A stretch of 64,000 nucleotides of DNA from an uncultured bacterium (GTDB lineage Bacteria > Myxococcota_A > Polyangia > Polyangiales > Houyiibacteriaceae). Both the position numbers and the translations under genes were made by a program. Positions 26,289 through 33,749 of this stretch are shown in pieces. The stretch is from positions 1-64,000 of the forward strand of contig CALJDU010000041.1 of assembly GCA_938024995.1 (NCBI GenBank). The letters are read 5' to 3'. Position 1 is the stretch's first letter. Every line of letters begins with the position of its first letter. The notes beneath the pieces were generated by a model. The model was not told the DNA's origin. It was given only the letters and a program-made list of their open reading frames with translations, and did no database searches.

Positions 26289-27338
26289 ATGGCCGCCGAC
26301 ATCAAGCAACGCAAAGCAGATCACCTTGACCTCTGCGCGACCGACGCCGTCGCGTTTCGCTCAAAAACGACGCTGCTGGAGCACGTTCGACTGATCCATC
26401 AGTCGCTCCCCGATCTCGATCTCGATTCGATGGATCTCTCTGTCGAACTCTTGGGGAGGAAACTTCGAGCGCCGATCGTGATCGCCGGGATGACGGGCGG
26501 ACACGACCGTGCCGCCGACGTGAACCACACCCTCGCGTCCATCGCGAACGAGCGCGGCTACGGCTTCGGCCTGGGCAGTCAACGCGCGATGCAGAAGAAG
26601 CCGGAGACGGCGTGGACCTATCAGGTTCGCGAGAAGGCACCGGACGTCCTGTTGCTCGGCAACGTGGGCGTCGTCCAGGCCCGCGAGATGGATCCGGAGC
26701 TCATCAAGAAGATGCTCGCGGACGTCGGCGCGGACGCGCTCTGCATTCACATGAACCCCGCGATGGAGCTCGTGCAGCCCGAAGGCGATCGTGACTTCCG
26801 CGACGGCACCGAGACCATCGCGCGCTTGGTCAAAGAGCTGCCCGTTCCCATCGTTGGAAAAGAGACGGGCAACGGCATCTCACCGCAGACGGCGAAGAAG
26901 CTCTACGACGCGGGCGTGCGCACGGTCGACACGAGCGGCGCCGGCGGTACCAGCTGGGTCGGCGTGGAGACGCTCCGCGCGGAAGGCCAGAAGCGAGAGC
27001 TCGGCGAGCTGCTCTGGGACTGGGGTGTCCCGACCGCTGCGAGCGTGCACTTCGTCGCGAAGCAAGGCATGGCCGCGATCGCGACCGGCGGGATGCGAAC
27101 GGGCTACGACGTCGCGCGCGCGATCGCCCTTGGCGCTTCCGCAGGCGGCTTCGCCCGGCACGTCTTCATGGCGTTCATGAACGGCGGTCGCAAAGGCGCG
27201 GAGGACTTCCTCGACCAGGTCGAGAACGAGATCCGCGCGGTCATGCTCCTCGCGGGCTGCGGCACGGTCGCGGATCTGCAGAAGGCGCCACGCTTCATCA
27301 CAGGCGAGCTGCGCGACTGGATGCAGCTCACGGCCTAA
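26289..27338 (+). CDS. fni: Type 2 isopentenyl-diphosphate isomerase (FMN-dependent)
   Basis: MAADIKQRKADHLDL (26289) is the standard start, and the tracked start at 26250 is unlikely. The protein is about 349 residues. The type 2 signature is present: ADHLDLC, IVIAGMTGGHDRAADVN, GLGSQRAM, CIHMNPAMELVQPEGDRDF, KETGNGIS, DTSGAGGTSWVGVE and IATGGMRTGYDVARAIALGA (FMN phosphate site). It interconverts IPP and DMAPP. It is divergent from and next to the mevalonate operon, completing the route from mevalonate to both C5 units. It is followed closely by a GNAT gene. Confidence 0.95.
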   Translation: MAADIKQRKADHLDLCATDAVAFRSKTTLLEHVRLIHQSLPDLDLDSMDLSVELLGRKLRAPIVIAGMTGGHDRAADVNHTLASIANERGYGFGLGSQRAMQKKPETAWTYQVREKAPDVLLLGNVGVVQAREMDPELIKKMLADVGADALCIHMNPAMELVQPEGDRDFRDGTETIARLVKELPVPIVGKETGNGISPQTAKKLYDAGVRTVDTSGAGGTSWVGVETLRAEGQKRELGELLWDWGVPTAASVHFVAKQGMAAIATGGMRTGYDVARAIALGASAGGFARHVFMAFMNGGRKGAEDFLDQVENEIRAVMLLAGCGTVADLQKAPRFITGELRDWMQLTA

Positions 27339-27355
27339 CGCGCGCGAGGAGACCG

Positions 27356-27805
27356 ATGCGAGACGAGATCACCGTCGTTCGCGTGAGCGCCTCGGACGTC
27401 CGGCCGCTTCGCGCAGAGGTCCTCCGCAAAGGGCTCCCGCTCAGCGAGTCGGTCTACCCCACCGACGACGAAGAGTTCACGACCCACCTCGCGGTGAAAG
27501 TGGACGGCGTCATCGTCGCGGTCGGGACGATGTTTCCCGAGCCGCGTACCACCGGCGCACGCGAACAACGCATCCGCGGGATGGCGGTCGAAGCGAGCGC
27601 GCGCTCACGCGGCTACGGCGGGGCGATCCTCTCGGCGTTCCACAAGATCGCGCTCCGCGATGGAACAGACGTCATCTGGTGCAACGCACGAGCGCGCGCC
27701 GTTCCGTTCTACTCGCGCCACCATTACTTCGTTGAAGGCGAGCCTTTCGAGCTCCCAAACATCGGACGCCACTTTGTGATGTCGCGGCGCGTTCGCAAGA
27801 GCTGA
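27356..27805 (+). CDS. GNAT-family acetyltransferase
   Basis: A 149-residue protein with the GNAT core: hydrophobic strand VIVAVGTMF, IRGMAVEASARSRGYGGAIL (acetyl-CoA pyrophosphate loop R/Q-x-x-G-x-G/A, here RSRGYGG) and a C-terminal AVPFYSRHHYFVEGEPFELP typical of small GNATs that modify amino groups. The substrate is unknown. It starts 17 bases after fni with GAGGAG before the ATG, so it is likely in the same transcript, but a mevalonate link is not implied. Confidence 0.85.
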   Translation: MRDEITVVRVSASDVRPLRAEVLRKGLPLSESVYPTDDEEFTTHLAVKVDGVIVAVGTMFPEPRTTGAREQRIRGMAVEASARSRGYGGAILSAFHKIALRDGTDVIWCNARARAVPFYSRHHYFVEGEPFELPNIGRHFVMSRRVRKS

Positions 27806-27844
27806 TGCCGTCGGAGGTCTGGCTGACGTCTTCGAGCAGAACAC

Positions 27845-28732
27845 TCAGTCCGAGGGGATCGCTCTGAGCGCGATCATCACCTCGGGCAGCTTCTTGGCCG
27901 CGACGCTCACGCGAGTCGGCATCCCGCCCGTGAGACCAAGCGCCGCGATCAGATCGACGCCGCTGTCGAAGCGGGCTGCGACCGTGACCGTGGACTCGTC
28001 GTGCACCAAAGAGATCCGCGCGAGCTCTTGGCCCATCAAGAGGAGCGCGGTCTTGTCGTAGCGATGCTCGCGCACCCGCGCGTCACACACCGCGATGTCA
28101 TCATCGACGACGTAACGCGAAGCCAGGCGACGGCTCTCGCTCTCCATTGCGCCAAACTCGTCCGACGCGCTCTCGAACACGCGGAGCAGCTCGCGATCCT
28201 GAGCGCCGTCGACGAGGTAGCGAACCATCAAGCCGCGCATCCCGTCATCACGCCAACGGCCACGGAGCGCCCGATCGAGGATCGAACCGCGCGGGCTGGG
28301 ACGGCCGAGACGCGTATCGATCGCGTAGGCATCCGCATCCGCGCCCTCGTAGGGCTCGAGCCCGCCGCGGATGAACTTGGCCGCCGCGCACAGACCATCA
28401 AAGTCCACGTGGCAGCACACCGTGTCGACCACCCCCGCCGCGGCGACGCGCTCTTCGGTCACCATCTCTGGACACGCGCCGTGCTCTTGCTTGGTCGCGA
28501 GGATGAAGCGCGGGTCATCGGCGTAGTCGACGTGCCGCTCGTGATCGTGGTGATCGATCCACATCGCGAGGCGATCACCAAGGTGACGAATGAACGGCAG
28601 GGTGGTCTTCTCGAAGCTCGCGCCACCCGCGTTGGTCGCGAACGCGATGTCGAGAACCGCGACGCGTCCCTGTAGAGACGACGCCTTGGGGAGTTTTCGA
28701 GGGGTGCCGTACGCGATGTTAGGAAAGGACAT
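27845..28732 (-). CDS. DHH-type phosphoesterase-like protein with permuted motif order
   Basis: A 295-residue soluble protein. IDHHDHE (residues 59-65) is the DHH motif III, VAVLDIA (24-30) resembles motif II, and HVDFDGLCAAAKF (108-120) resembles motif I, which in ordinary DHH proteins comes first. LTGGMPTRVSVA near the C-terminus resembles the DHHA1 GG segment. The motifs are seen; the permutation is my inference. A nuclease or nucleotide phosphodiesterase role is possible. It overlaps the upstream membrane-protein gene by 14 bases, so it is likely translated with it. Confidence 0.65.
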   Translation of the reverse strand: MSFPNIAYGTPRKLPKASSLQGRVAVLDIAFATNAGGASFEKTTLPFIRHLGDRLAMWIDHHDHERHVDYADDPRFILATKQEHGACPEMVTEERVAAAGVVDTVCCHVDFDGLCAAAKFIRGGLEPYEGADADAYAIDTRLGRPSPRGSILDRALRGRWRDDGMRGLMVRYLVDGAQDRELLRVFESASDEFGAMESESRRLASRYVVDDDIAVCDARVREHRYDKTALLLMGQELARISLVHDESTVTVAARFDSGVDLIAALGLTGGMPTRVSVAAKKLPEVMIALRAIPSD

Positions 28733-29207
28733 CCCGCGCAGGATGAGGATCGTCGCCCGTCATGGCAACCGCTCCGCTCGGTGTGGCCAAGTTTGCGAGC
28801 AGAAAGAGGACGAACACCTTAAGGAGCATCCAGCCGATCTCGAGCTCGGCGTTGTGCTCGTTGAGCTGGTGCCCAACGAAGACAAAGCTGAGCGACAGGA
28901 GCACCTCGTAGATCGCCGCGAAGATGAGGGCGCCGCGGATCCTGCGCGTCGCTTTCGGGGTCGCTTCTTGGATGATGTCGATGGCCGTGATCGCGACGAG
29001 CACAGCGATCGCGACACCAACCACCTCGGCCCATTGCGAGACCACATGCCACTGCACAGGGGTTGTCGTGAGGTGCAGTGCTTCGTCATCCAAGACGTTC
29101 TCAATCAGTAGCGACTTCACGAGCTCAATGCTCGCGAGCAGACCCGTCGCCAACCCACCCACCGCGTAAAGCAGCGAGGCTCCCCCTATCCAACGACCTT
29201 GACTCAC
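28719..29207 (-). CDS. Small integral membrane protein, unknown
   Basis: A 162-residue protein with about four hydrophobic segments (ASLLYAVGGLATGLLASI, VVGVAIAVLVAITAIDII, GALIFAAIYEVLLSLSFVF, WMLLKVFVLFLLANLA). Between the first two lies a soluble loop (ENVLDDEALHLTTTPVQWH). The topology suggests an inner-membrane protein, but no family was recognised. Its stop overlaps the start of the DHH-like gene by 14 bases, which suggests a two-gene unit. Confidence 0.6.
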   Translation of the reverse strand: MSQGRWIGGASLLYAVGGLATGLLASIELVKSLLIENVLDDEALHLTTTPVQWHVVSQWAEVVGVAIAVLVAITAIDIIQEATPKATRRIRGALIFAAIYEVLLSLSFVFVGHQLNEHNAELEIGWMLLKVFVLFLLANLATPSGAVAMTGDDPHPARDVLS

Positions 29208-29271
29208 CCATGTTGGTTACCTAATTGGGTGACCTTAATCAAGGTACCTATGACAATAATGTCCGTCGCGG

Positions 29272-29853
29272 TCAGTAGGTTTCTGCGATGGACTCAAGCG
29301 CTTGGTGTGTAGGAGGCGCCATGGGAGGAACAATCGGCACACCAAGACACGCACTGGCAATGTCGTGTGCCTCCTGCTCTGCGTCCGCCCAGAGCTCGCT
29401 CAAGCTCTCGAGAAGAGGCGTGGGCTTCTTTTTCCATGCTGAAAAACACGCCTCAAACGACTTCGGGAGGTGTCCGCGGCTCATCAAGTCGTAGATCGCG
29501 AACGTGACCTGGGCGCCCAAGAGCGACAGATCGCGAGGCTGCTCAAGAACAAACGCGGCGATGTCTTCGAGCATCTGGAGGTGTTCGTCGGACTTCAAAT
29601 CAAGCGCGCCCAAAATGTGGACCTCGGTCAAGAAGACTTCCCACGCGAATGGCCACTCGGTTGTCCCGTCTTCATCCACAAACGCGCGAACGCGGTCCAC
29701 GTCGATCGCGAACGCCGCGAGGTGGACGTATGGGATTCCGTGTTGGGCCGCGAGGGCGGGGTCCATGATCGTCGGCCCGAGGCTTGGGGTCAGGTCCTCG
29801 TCCCCCGCGTCCGCCTCTTGATTCACGATCGGCAATGAGCGCTTGTCCGTCAC
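29272..29853 (-). CDS. Protein of unknown function
   Basis: The tracked ORF begins at TTG 29871; I prefer GTG 29853, preceded by AAGGAAGG, giving about 193 residues. A soluble, acidic, Leu/Ala-rich helical protein (HLAAFAIDVDRVRAFV, EVHILGALDLKSDEHLQMLEDIAAFVLEQ). The GC content is visibly lower than in its neighbours, which may mark a transferred gene. No family is recognised. It is divergent from the acetyltransferase gene. Confidence 0.5.
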   Translation of the reverse strand: MTDKRSLPIVNQEADAGDEDLTPSLGPTIMDPALAAQHGIPYVHLAAFAIDVDRVRAFVDEDGTTEWPFAWEVFLTEVHILGALDLKSDEHLQMLEDIAAFVLEQPRDLSLLGAQVTFAIYDLMSRGHLPKSFEACFSAWKKKPTPLLESLSELWADAEQEAHDIASACLGVPIVPPMAPPTHQALESIAETY

Positions 29854-29993
29854 GCCTTCCTTATGAAGCAAAGCGTTCCCATAATCGAGCGCTCGATGAC
29901 TGTTCCCCCAGCGCTCGACGTCTCTGTCTATGTGCCCCTCCCCGCGAGGCGAGCGCCAACCCGATCCGTTCGGCCCTGCGCGGTCGCGATGTG

Positions 29994-30716
29994 GTGGAGC
30001 AGAGGTTGGTGAACGGGATGAAAGACGCGCTACGGTCGCTCGGGCTCAGCGAGGGCGACGTTGTCATGATCCACGCGAGCATGCGCGCGGTGGGAGGCGA
30101 GGCGGACGCGTTGCTCGATTCGATCCTGCACGTGATCGGCCCTTCCGGAACCGCGGTCATGCTCTTGGGGGCAGACCCGGACGAGCCCTTCGATCGCTTG
30201 GAGACCGAGGTTGACGTCGAGGACATGGGCGTGCTCGCGGAGGTCTTTCGAGTTCGCGCCGGCGACAACGTGAGCGACCACCCGGCCGCGCGCTTCGCCG
30301 CGATCGGACCGCTGGCCGACGCGCTCGTCCGCGATCCTCCGCTTCATCATTACTACGGCCCTCGTTCGTTCTTGGAGCGGCTCCTCGCGGGTCACGTGCA
30401 GGTGCTTCGACTGGGCGCGAACATCGACACCATCACCTTGATTCACCACGCGGAGTACCTCGCAGACGTCGCGGACAAGCGGGAGGTCACGCGACGCTAT
30501 GAGCGCGCGGCGGGAGGACCGGTCGACATCACGAGCCTCGACGACACCGACGGCATCAAGTCCTGGGCGGGCGGGGACTACTTCACGGTGTTGACGCAGG
30601 ACTACCTCGCGACGAACCGCGCGCGCGTCGGCTCGGTGGGCGGCTGCCGCGCGGAGCTCATCGACGGCGCGGACCTCATCGCGTTCGCGGTGGACTGGCT
30701 TTCCCGCGAGCTGTAG
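29994..30716 (+). CDS. AAC(3)-family N-acetyltransferase-like protein
   Basis: From GTG 29994 (29991 and ATG 30018 also possible) the protein is about 240 residues; the tracked start at 29784 is too early and overlaps the divergent gene. The AAC(3)/YokD fold motifs are GDVVMIHASMRAVGGEADALL, SDHPAARFAAIGPLADALV and HVQVLRLGANIDTITLIHHAEYLAD, close to LLLGxxxDxNTxxHxAE in antibiotic acetyltransferases. Many homologues are not resistance enzymes, so a resistance phenotype is unproven. It lies just upstream of mutY, which begins 26 bases later. Confidence 0.78.
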   Translation: MEQRLVNGMKDALRSLGLSEGDVVMIHASMRAVGGEADALLDSILHVIGPSGTAVMLLGADPDEPFDRLETEVDVEDMGVLAEVFRVRAGDNVSDHPAARFAAIGPLADALVRDPPLHHYYGPRSFLERLLAGHVQVLRLGANIDTITLIHHAEYLADVADKREVTRRYERAAGGPVDITSLDDTDGIKSWAGGDYFTVLTQDYLATNRARVGSVGGCRAELIDGADLIAFAVDWLSREL

Positions 30717-30742
30717 CCGCGCCCAAGTGGTACACCCAGCGC

Positions 30743-31777
30743 GTGGACCGCGACGCGCTCTTGCGATGGTACGACGAGCACAAGCGCGACCTGCCGTGGC
30801 GGCGGACGCGCGACCCGTACGCGATCTGGGTCTCGGAGATCATGTGTCAGCAGACCCGGGTCGAGACCGTCATCCCGTACTATGAGAAGTTCCTCTCGCG
30901 CTTCCCAACGCCCGCCGCGCTCGCGAGCGCGCCCGAAGACGACGTGATGGCGATGTGGAGCGGGCTTGGCTACTACCGCCGCGCACGTCTCCTTCAGAAA
31001 GGCGCACGCGAAGTCGTGGCGTCGTACGGCGGCCAGGTGCCCCGTGACCGTGACGCGCGGCTCAAGCTCCCCGGTGTTGGCCGCTACACCGCGGGCGCGA
31101 TCGGCAGTATCGCTTGGTCCGAAGAGGAGCCGGTCGTCGATGGAAACGTCATGCGGGTGTTCGCGCGTCACTTTGGGATCGACAGTCCGCTCGGCGCGAA
31201 AGAGACCGACGCGCGGATGTGGCGCGAAGCCGAAGCGCTCGTGCGAGGCCCGCGGCCCGGCGACCTCAATCAGTCGATCATGGAGCTCGGCGCGAGAGTG
31301 TGCCGGCCCCGCAGCCCGACCTGTTTGGTTTGCCCGATCGCCCACGGCTGCGTCGCCAAAGCAGAAGGTCGACAAGCGCAGCTCCCCGTTCCGAAAGTGA
31401 AGAAGGCGCCGCGCCGCGTGACGCTCGCGACCGTCGTCGCCACGCGAGACAAGCGACGCGAGATCTTACTTGTGAAACAAGAGCGCGCGCTCTTTGGCGG
31501 GCTCTACATGACACCGGCGCTTGAGGTAAAAGGCGCCGCGCCATCGGAAGCGCACGGACGCGCGGCCCTCGCGCCCTTTGGCTCAGGCCGGATCGTGTCG
31601 ACCGGCAAGGTCGAGCACATCCTCAGTCATCGCGTGATGGAGGTCACCGTGTTCCTCGCGACGCACGGTCGCGCAAAGACGAACTCACTCGGCCGCTTCG
31701 TCGCGCTCGATGCGCTCCACACGATCGGGGTCGCTTCGCTGACGAAGAAGATCCTCCGCTCCGTCGACCTGCTCTGA
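30743..31777 (+). CDS. mutY: A/G-specific adenine glycosylase
   Basis: Starts at GTG 30743; 344 residues. The HhH-GPD domain has LPWRRTRDPYAIWVSEIMCQQTRVETV (catalytic Glu), then LPGVGRYTAGAIGSIAW (hairpin and GPD-like Asp in PVVDGNVMRV), and the 4Fe-4S loop CRPRSPTCLVCPIAHGC (C-x6-C-x2-C-x5-C). The C-terminal third is the NUDIX-like 8-oxoG-recognition domain (ILLVKQERALFGGLYMTPALEV). It removes adenine opposite 8-oxoguanine. Its last 93 bases overlap the convergent membrane-protein gene. Confidence 0.95.
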   Translation: MDRDALLRWYDEHKRDLPWRRTRDPYAIWVSEIMCQQTRVETVIPYYEKFLSRFPTPAALASAPEDDVMAMWSGLGYYRRARLLQKGAREVVASYGGQVPRDRDARLKLPGVGRYTAGAIGSIAWSEEEPVVDGNVMRVFARHFGIDSPLGAKETDARMWREAEALVRGPRPGDLNQSIMELGARVCRPRSPTCLVCPIAHGCVAKAEGRQAQLPVPKVKKAPRRVTLATVVATRDKRREILLVKQERALFGGLYMTPALEVKGAAPSEAHGRAALAPFGSGRIVSTGKVEHILSHRVMEVTVFLATHGRAKTNSLGRFVALDALHTIGVASLTKKILRSVDLL

Positions 31778-32278
31778 GCGCGGCCACGCGAGCCTGACGG
31801 TAACCGCCACCGCGCTCAGACCGATCATCACCAGACCGGTCGCGCGCACGGCGAAGACAACGGTCGCGCCCGGTCGCGGATCGAACATCTGAACGCCGAG
31901 GACGTTGTGGTAGGCGCAGTAGGCGAGCGCCGAGAGCGTCGTCACCGCGCCAACTGAGAAGCCCATGACGAGGAGCGAGTCGCGAAGACGTCCGCGCGTG
32001 AGGTGCGGGAAGAGCCACGCCAACCACCCTGCGCCGAGACCCAACCAGCTCGCCGCGCGACGAAGCTGGGCGAGCGGCTCTGGGAGACGATCGACGCGCA
32101 GGGGCGCGCCCGGCGCTTGTTCCGCGAGCACCTCAAGCGCTCCCGCCGCCAAGCCGATCAAGATCGCGCTCATCGCGAGGAGCGCGAGGCGTCGCTGGTC
32201 ACGGCCGAGGTTCTTCGCGCGCACGCGGTGACGTAGCGTGGAACCGGATCGCCCCGCAAGGTCGCGACGACGGAACAT
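31685..32278 (-). CDS. Membrane protein of unknown function
   Basis: A 197-residue protein with hydrophobic segments LALLAMSAILIGLAAGALEVL, WLGLGAGWLAWLF, SLLVMGFSVGAVTTLSALAYC and VFAVRATGLVMIGLSAVAVTV. The C-terminal charged tail (SEQVDGAEDLLRQRSDPDR) overlaps the end of mutY by 93 bases on the opposite strand, so the true end may be earlier. It begins four bases after the stop of the thioredoxin-fold gene upstream, so they likely share a transcript. No family was recognised. Confidence 0.55.
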   Translation of the reverse strand: MFRRRDLAGRSGSTLRHRVRAKNLGRDQRRLALLAMSAILIGLAAGALEVLAEQAPGAPLRVDRLPEPLAQLRRAASWLGLGAGWLAWLFPHLTRGRLRDSLLVMGFSVGAVTTLSALAYCAYHNVLGVQMFDPRPGATVVFAVRATGLVMIGLSAVAVTVRLAWPRSEQVDGAEDLLRQRSDPDRVERIERDEAAE

Positions 32279-32281
32279 GGC

Positions 32282-33121
32282 TCACGCGGGAAAGCGGCCG
32301 TCCAGGATCGCCAAGAACACGTCGGGCTCAGGGCGCACCCGATAGTTGTCGGTCTCGTCGGTAAAGAGCACGACGCCTTCTTCGTTGGTGACCACGATCG
32401 TCGGCATCACAGTGTCGCTGTCGTAGCCCGCCGCCTGCAGGCCCAGCGGGAGACCCCCTGGGTCGGCGATGCCGAGCTGCTCCGCGACCGCGTTTCCCTC
32501 GTCCACAAGGAACGTCATCGGCGCATCGAAGCGTCGCGCGAGGAAGGCGGTATGACTGGCGGGCTGCGGGGAGACCAAGACCATCTTCGCGCCGCGCGTC
32601 TCGATCTCTTGATACAGCTTCGCGATCTCGCGGATCTGCGCCATGCAGAGCGGGCACCAGTTGCCGCGGAAGAAGAGGTAGATGACCTTATGTCCGCGGA
32701 AGTCGTCGCTCTTGACCGTGTTCCCTTCGGCGTCGGCGAACGAGACGCTTGGGAGCCTCTTTCCTGGACGGAGCGTTTCCGCGGGAAGACGACCAAAGCG
32801 CGAGTACCAAAACACGTAGACGAGATCGAGCGAGAGCACAGGTCCGGCCATCCACAAGGGAGTCGGGTCGGTCTGGATGGACGCGCTCGCGAGCGCGACG
32901 CCGACGCCGGACATCAACAAGAGCGGCCACGCGCGATCACTCGTCCGCGCGCGCAGCGGCACCATGACCGCGGCGAAGTAGACGAATAGGCTCAACCCCG
33001 CGAGGAGCGCGCCGCCGTACGCGAGCGGTGACCCGCCGCCCGAGAGCGCGCGGAAGGCAACGAACGAGATGAGCCCGTGCGCGACGATGAACGGGAAGAT
33101 GAAGAGGGCTTTAGCGCTCAT
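32282..33121 (-). CDS. Membrane-anchored thioredoxin-fold (AhpC/TSA-like) protein
   Basis: The N-terminal ~110 residues contain about four hydrophobic segments (ALFIFPFIVAHGLISFVAF and following), and the C-terminal ~165 residues form a redoxin domain: RLPSVSFADAEGNTVKSDDFRGHKVIYLFF, then RGNWCPLCMAQIREIA (a CPLC redox motif) and MTFLVDEGNAVAEQLGI. Peroxiredoxin-like proteins with two Cys in this position act as thiol peroxidases or disulfide reductases. The orientation is likely with the redoxin domain outside the cytoplasm, which would suit a role in cytochrome or envelope redox work, but this is inferred. Confidence 0.78.
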   Translation of the reverse strand: MSAKALFIFPFIVAHGLISFVAFRALSGGGSPLAYGGALLAGLSLFVYFAAVMVPLRARTSDRAWPLLLMSGVGVALASASIQTDPTPLWMAGPVLSLDLVYVFWYSRFGRLPAETLRPGKRLPSVSFADAEGNTVKSDDFRGHKVIYLFFRGNWCPLCMAQIREIAKLYQEIETRGAKMVLVSPQPASHTAFLARRFDAPMTFLVDEGNAVAEQLGIADPGGLPLGLQAAGYDSDTVMPTIVVTNEEGVVLFTDETDNYRVRPEPDVFLAILDGRFPA

Positions 33122-33189
33122 GCGTCAGGCGTACGCACGGGGGGAACCCCCGTTACTCTTTCTCTGCCCGAGCGTCCCGTTGTGGCTCG

Positions 33190-33654
33190 CTAGAGGGTGT
33201 CGTCGATCGCGACGCAGAACTTGGCCTCGCGGCTGCCTTCGTCGAGATCGGTGACGCGCGCGATCGGCTCTTCGTCTTCACGGAGCAAGGCGTCGTCCGC
33301 GGCGAGGCAGCGGTACCCATCACCGGTGCGGCAATCACTGTCGCTCTCGCAGCGCTTCATGCACCACGCGAGGGCGGTGCGGCGCGGATCAAATCGCCAC
33401 TCCACGCAGAGCGCGCTGTCCGGACACGTGTCCGGATCGCAGCCGAGCACGGAACAGTAACCGTTGGGCTGCGCGGTATCGCAAACACGCTCGCCGTTCA
33501 CGGAGCAGTCGATGGACGTCTCGCAGTCGTCCCCGACGGCGGGCGCGCAACCCACTGAGGTGAGACCCACCACCACAAAGAGCGACGCCGCCAATGCTTT
33601 CGTGAAAGAACGAAAGGCAGCGGAAAATCGGCGAGTCGTGGTCTCGGTCGGCAT
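33190..33654 (-). CDS. Cysteine-rich lipoprotein
   Basis: The start MPTETT at 33654 is chosen over the tracked 33726. A hydrophobic segment ends in a lipobox LTSVGC. The mature ~120 residues carry 13 or so Cys, in CETSIDCSVNGERVC, CSVLGCDPDTCPDSALC and WCMKRCESDSDCRTGDGYRC. The spacing resembles Cys-rich extracellular domains in myxobacterial lipoproteins, probably disulfide-bonded at the cell surface. Divergent from the lytic transglycosylase gene. Confidence 0.65.
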   Translation of the reverse strand: MPTETTTRRFSAAFRSFTKALAASLFVVVGLTSVGCAPAVGDDCETSIDCSVNGERVCDTAQPNGYCSVLGCDPDTCPDSALCVEWRFDPRRTALAWCMKRCESDSDCRTGDGYRCLAADDALLREDEEPIARVTDLDEGSREAKFCVAIDDTL

Positions 33655-33749
33655 CGGGCGGGGACCATAGGCGATGCCAAGCGCACGCGCTACTGTCCCG
33701 TCGTGAGGCGCCTCAGGCGCCAACATCCCCGGGATCGGATGACTCCGTC

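Noticed and set aside
29994-30716. Antibiotic-resistance gene
   Set aside because: AAC(3) fold only; many homologues have other roles and no resistance context is present.
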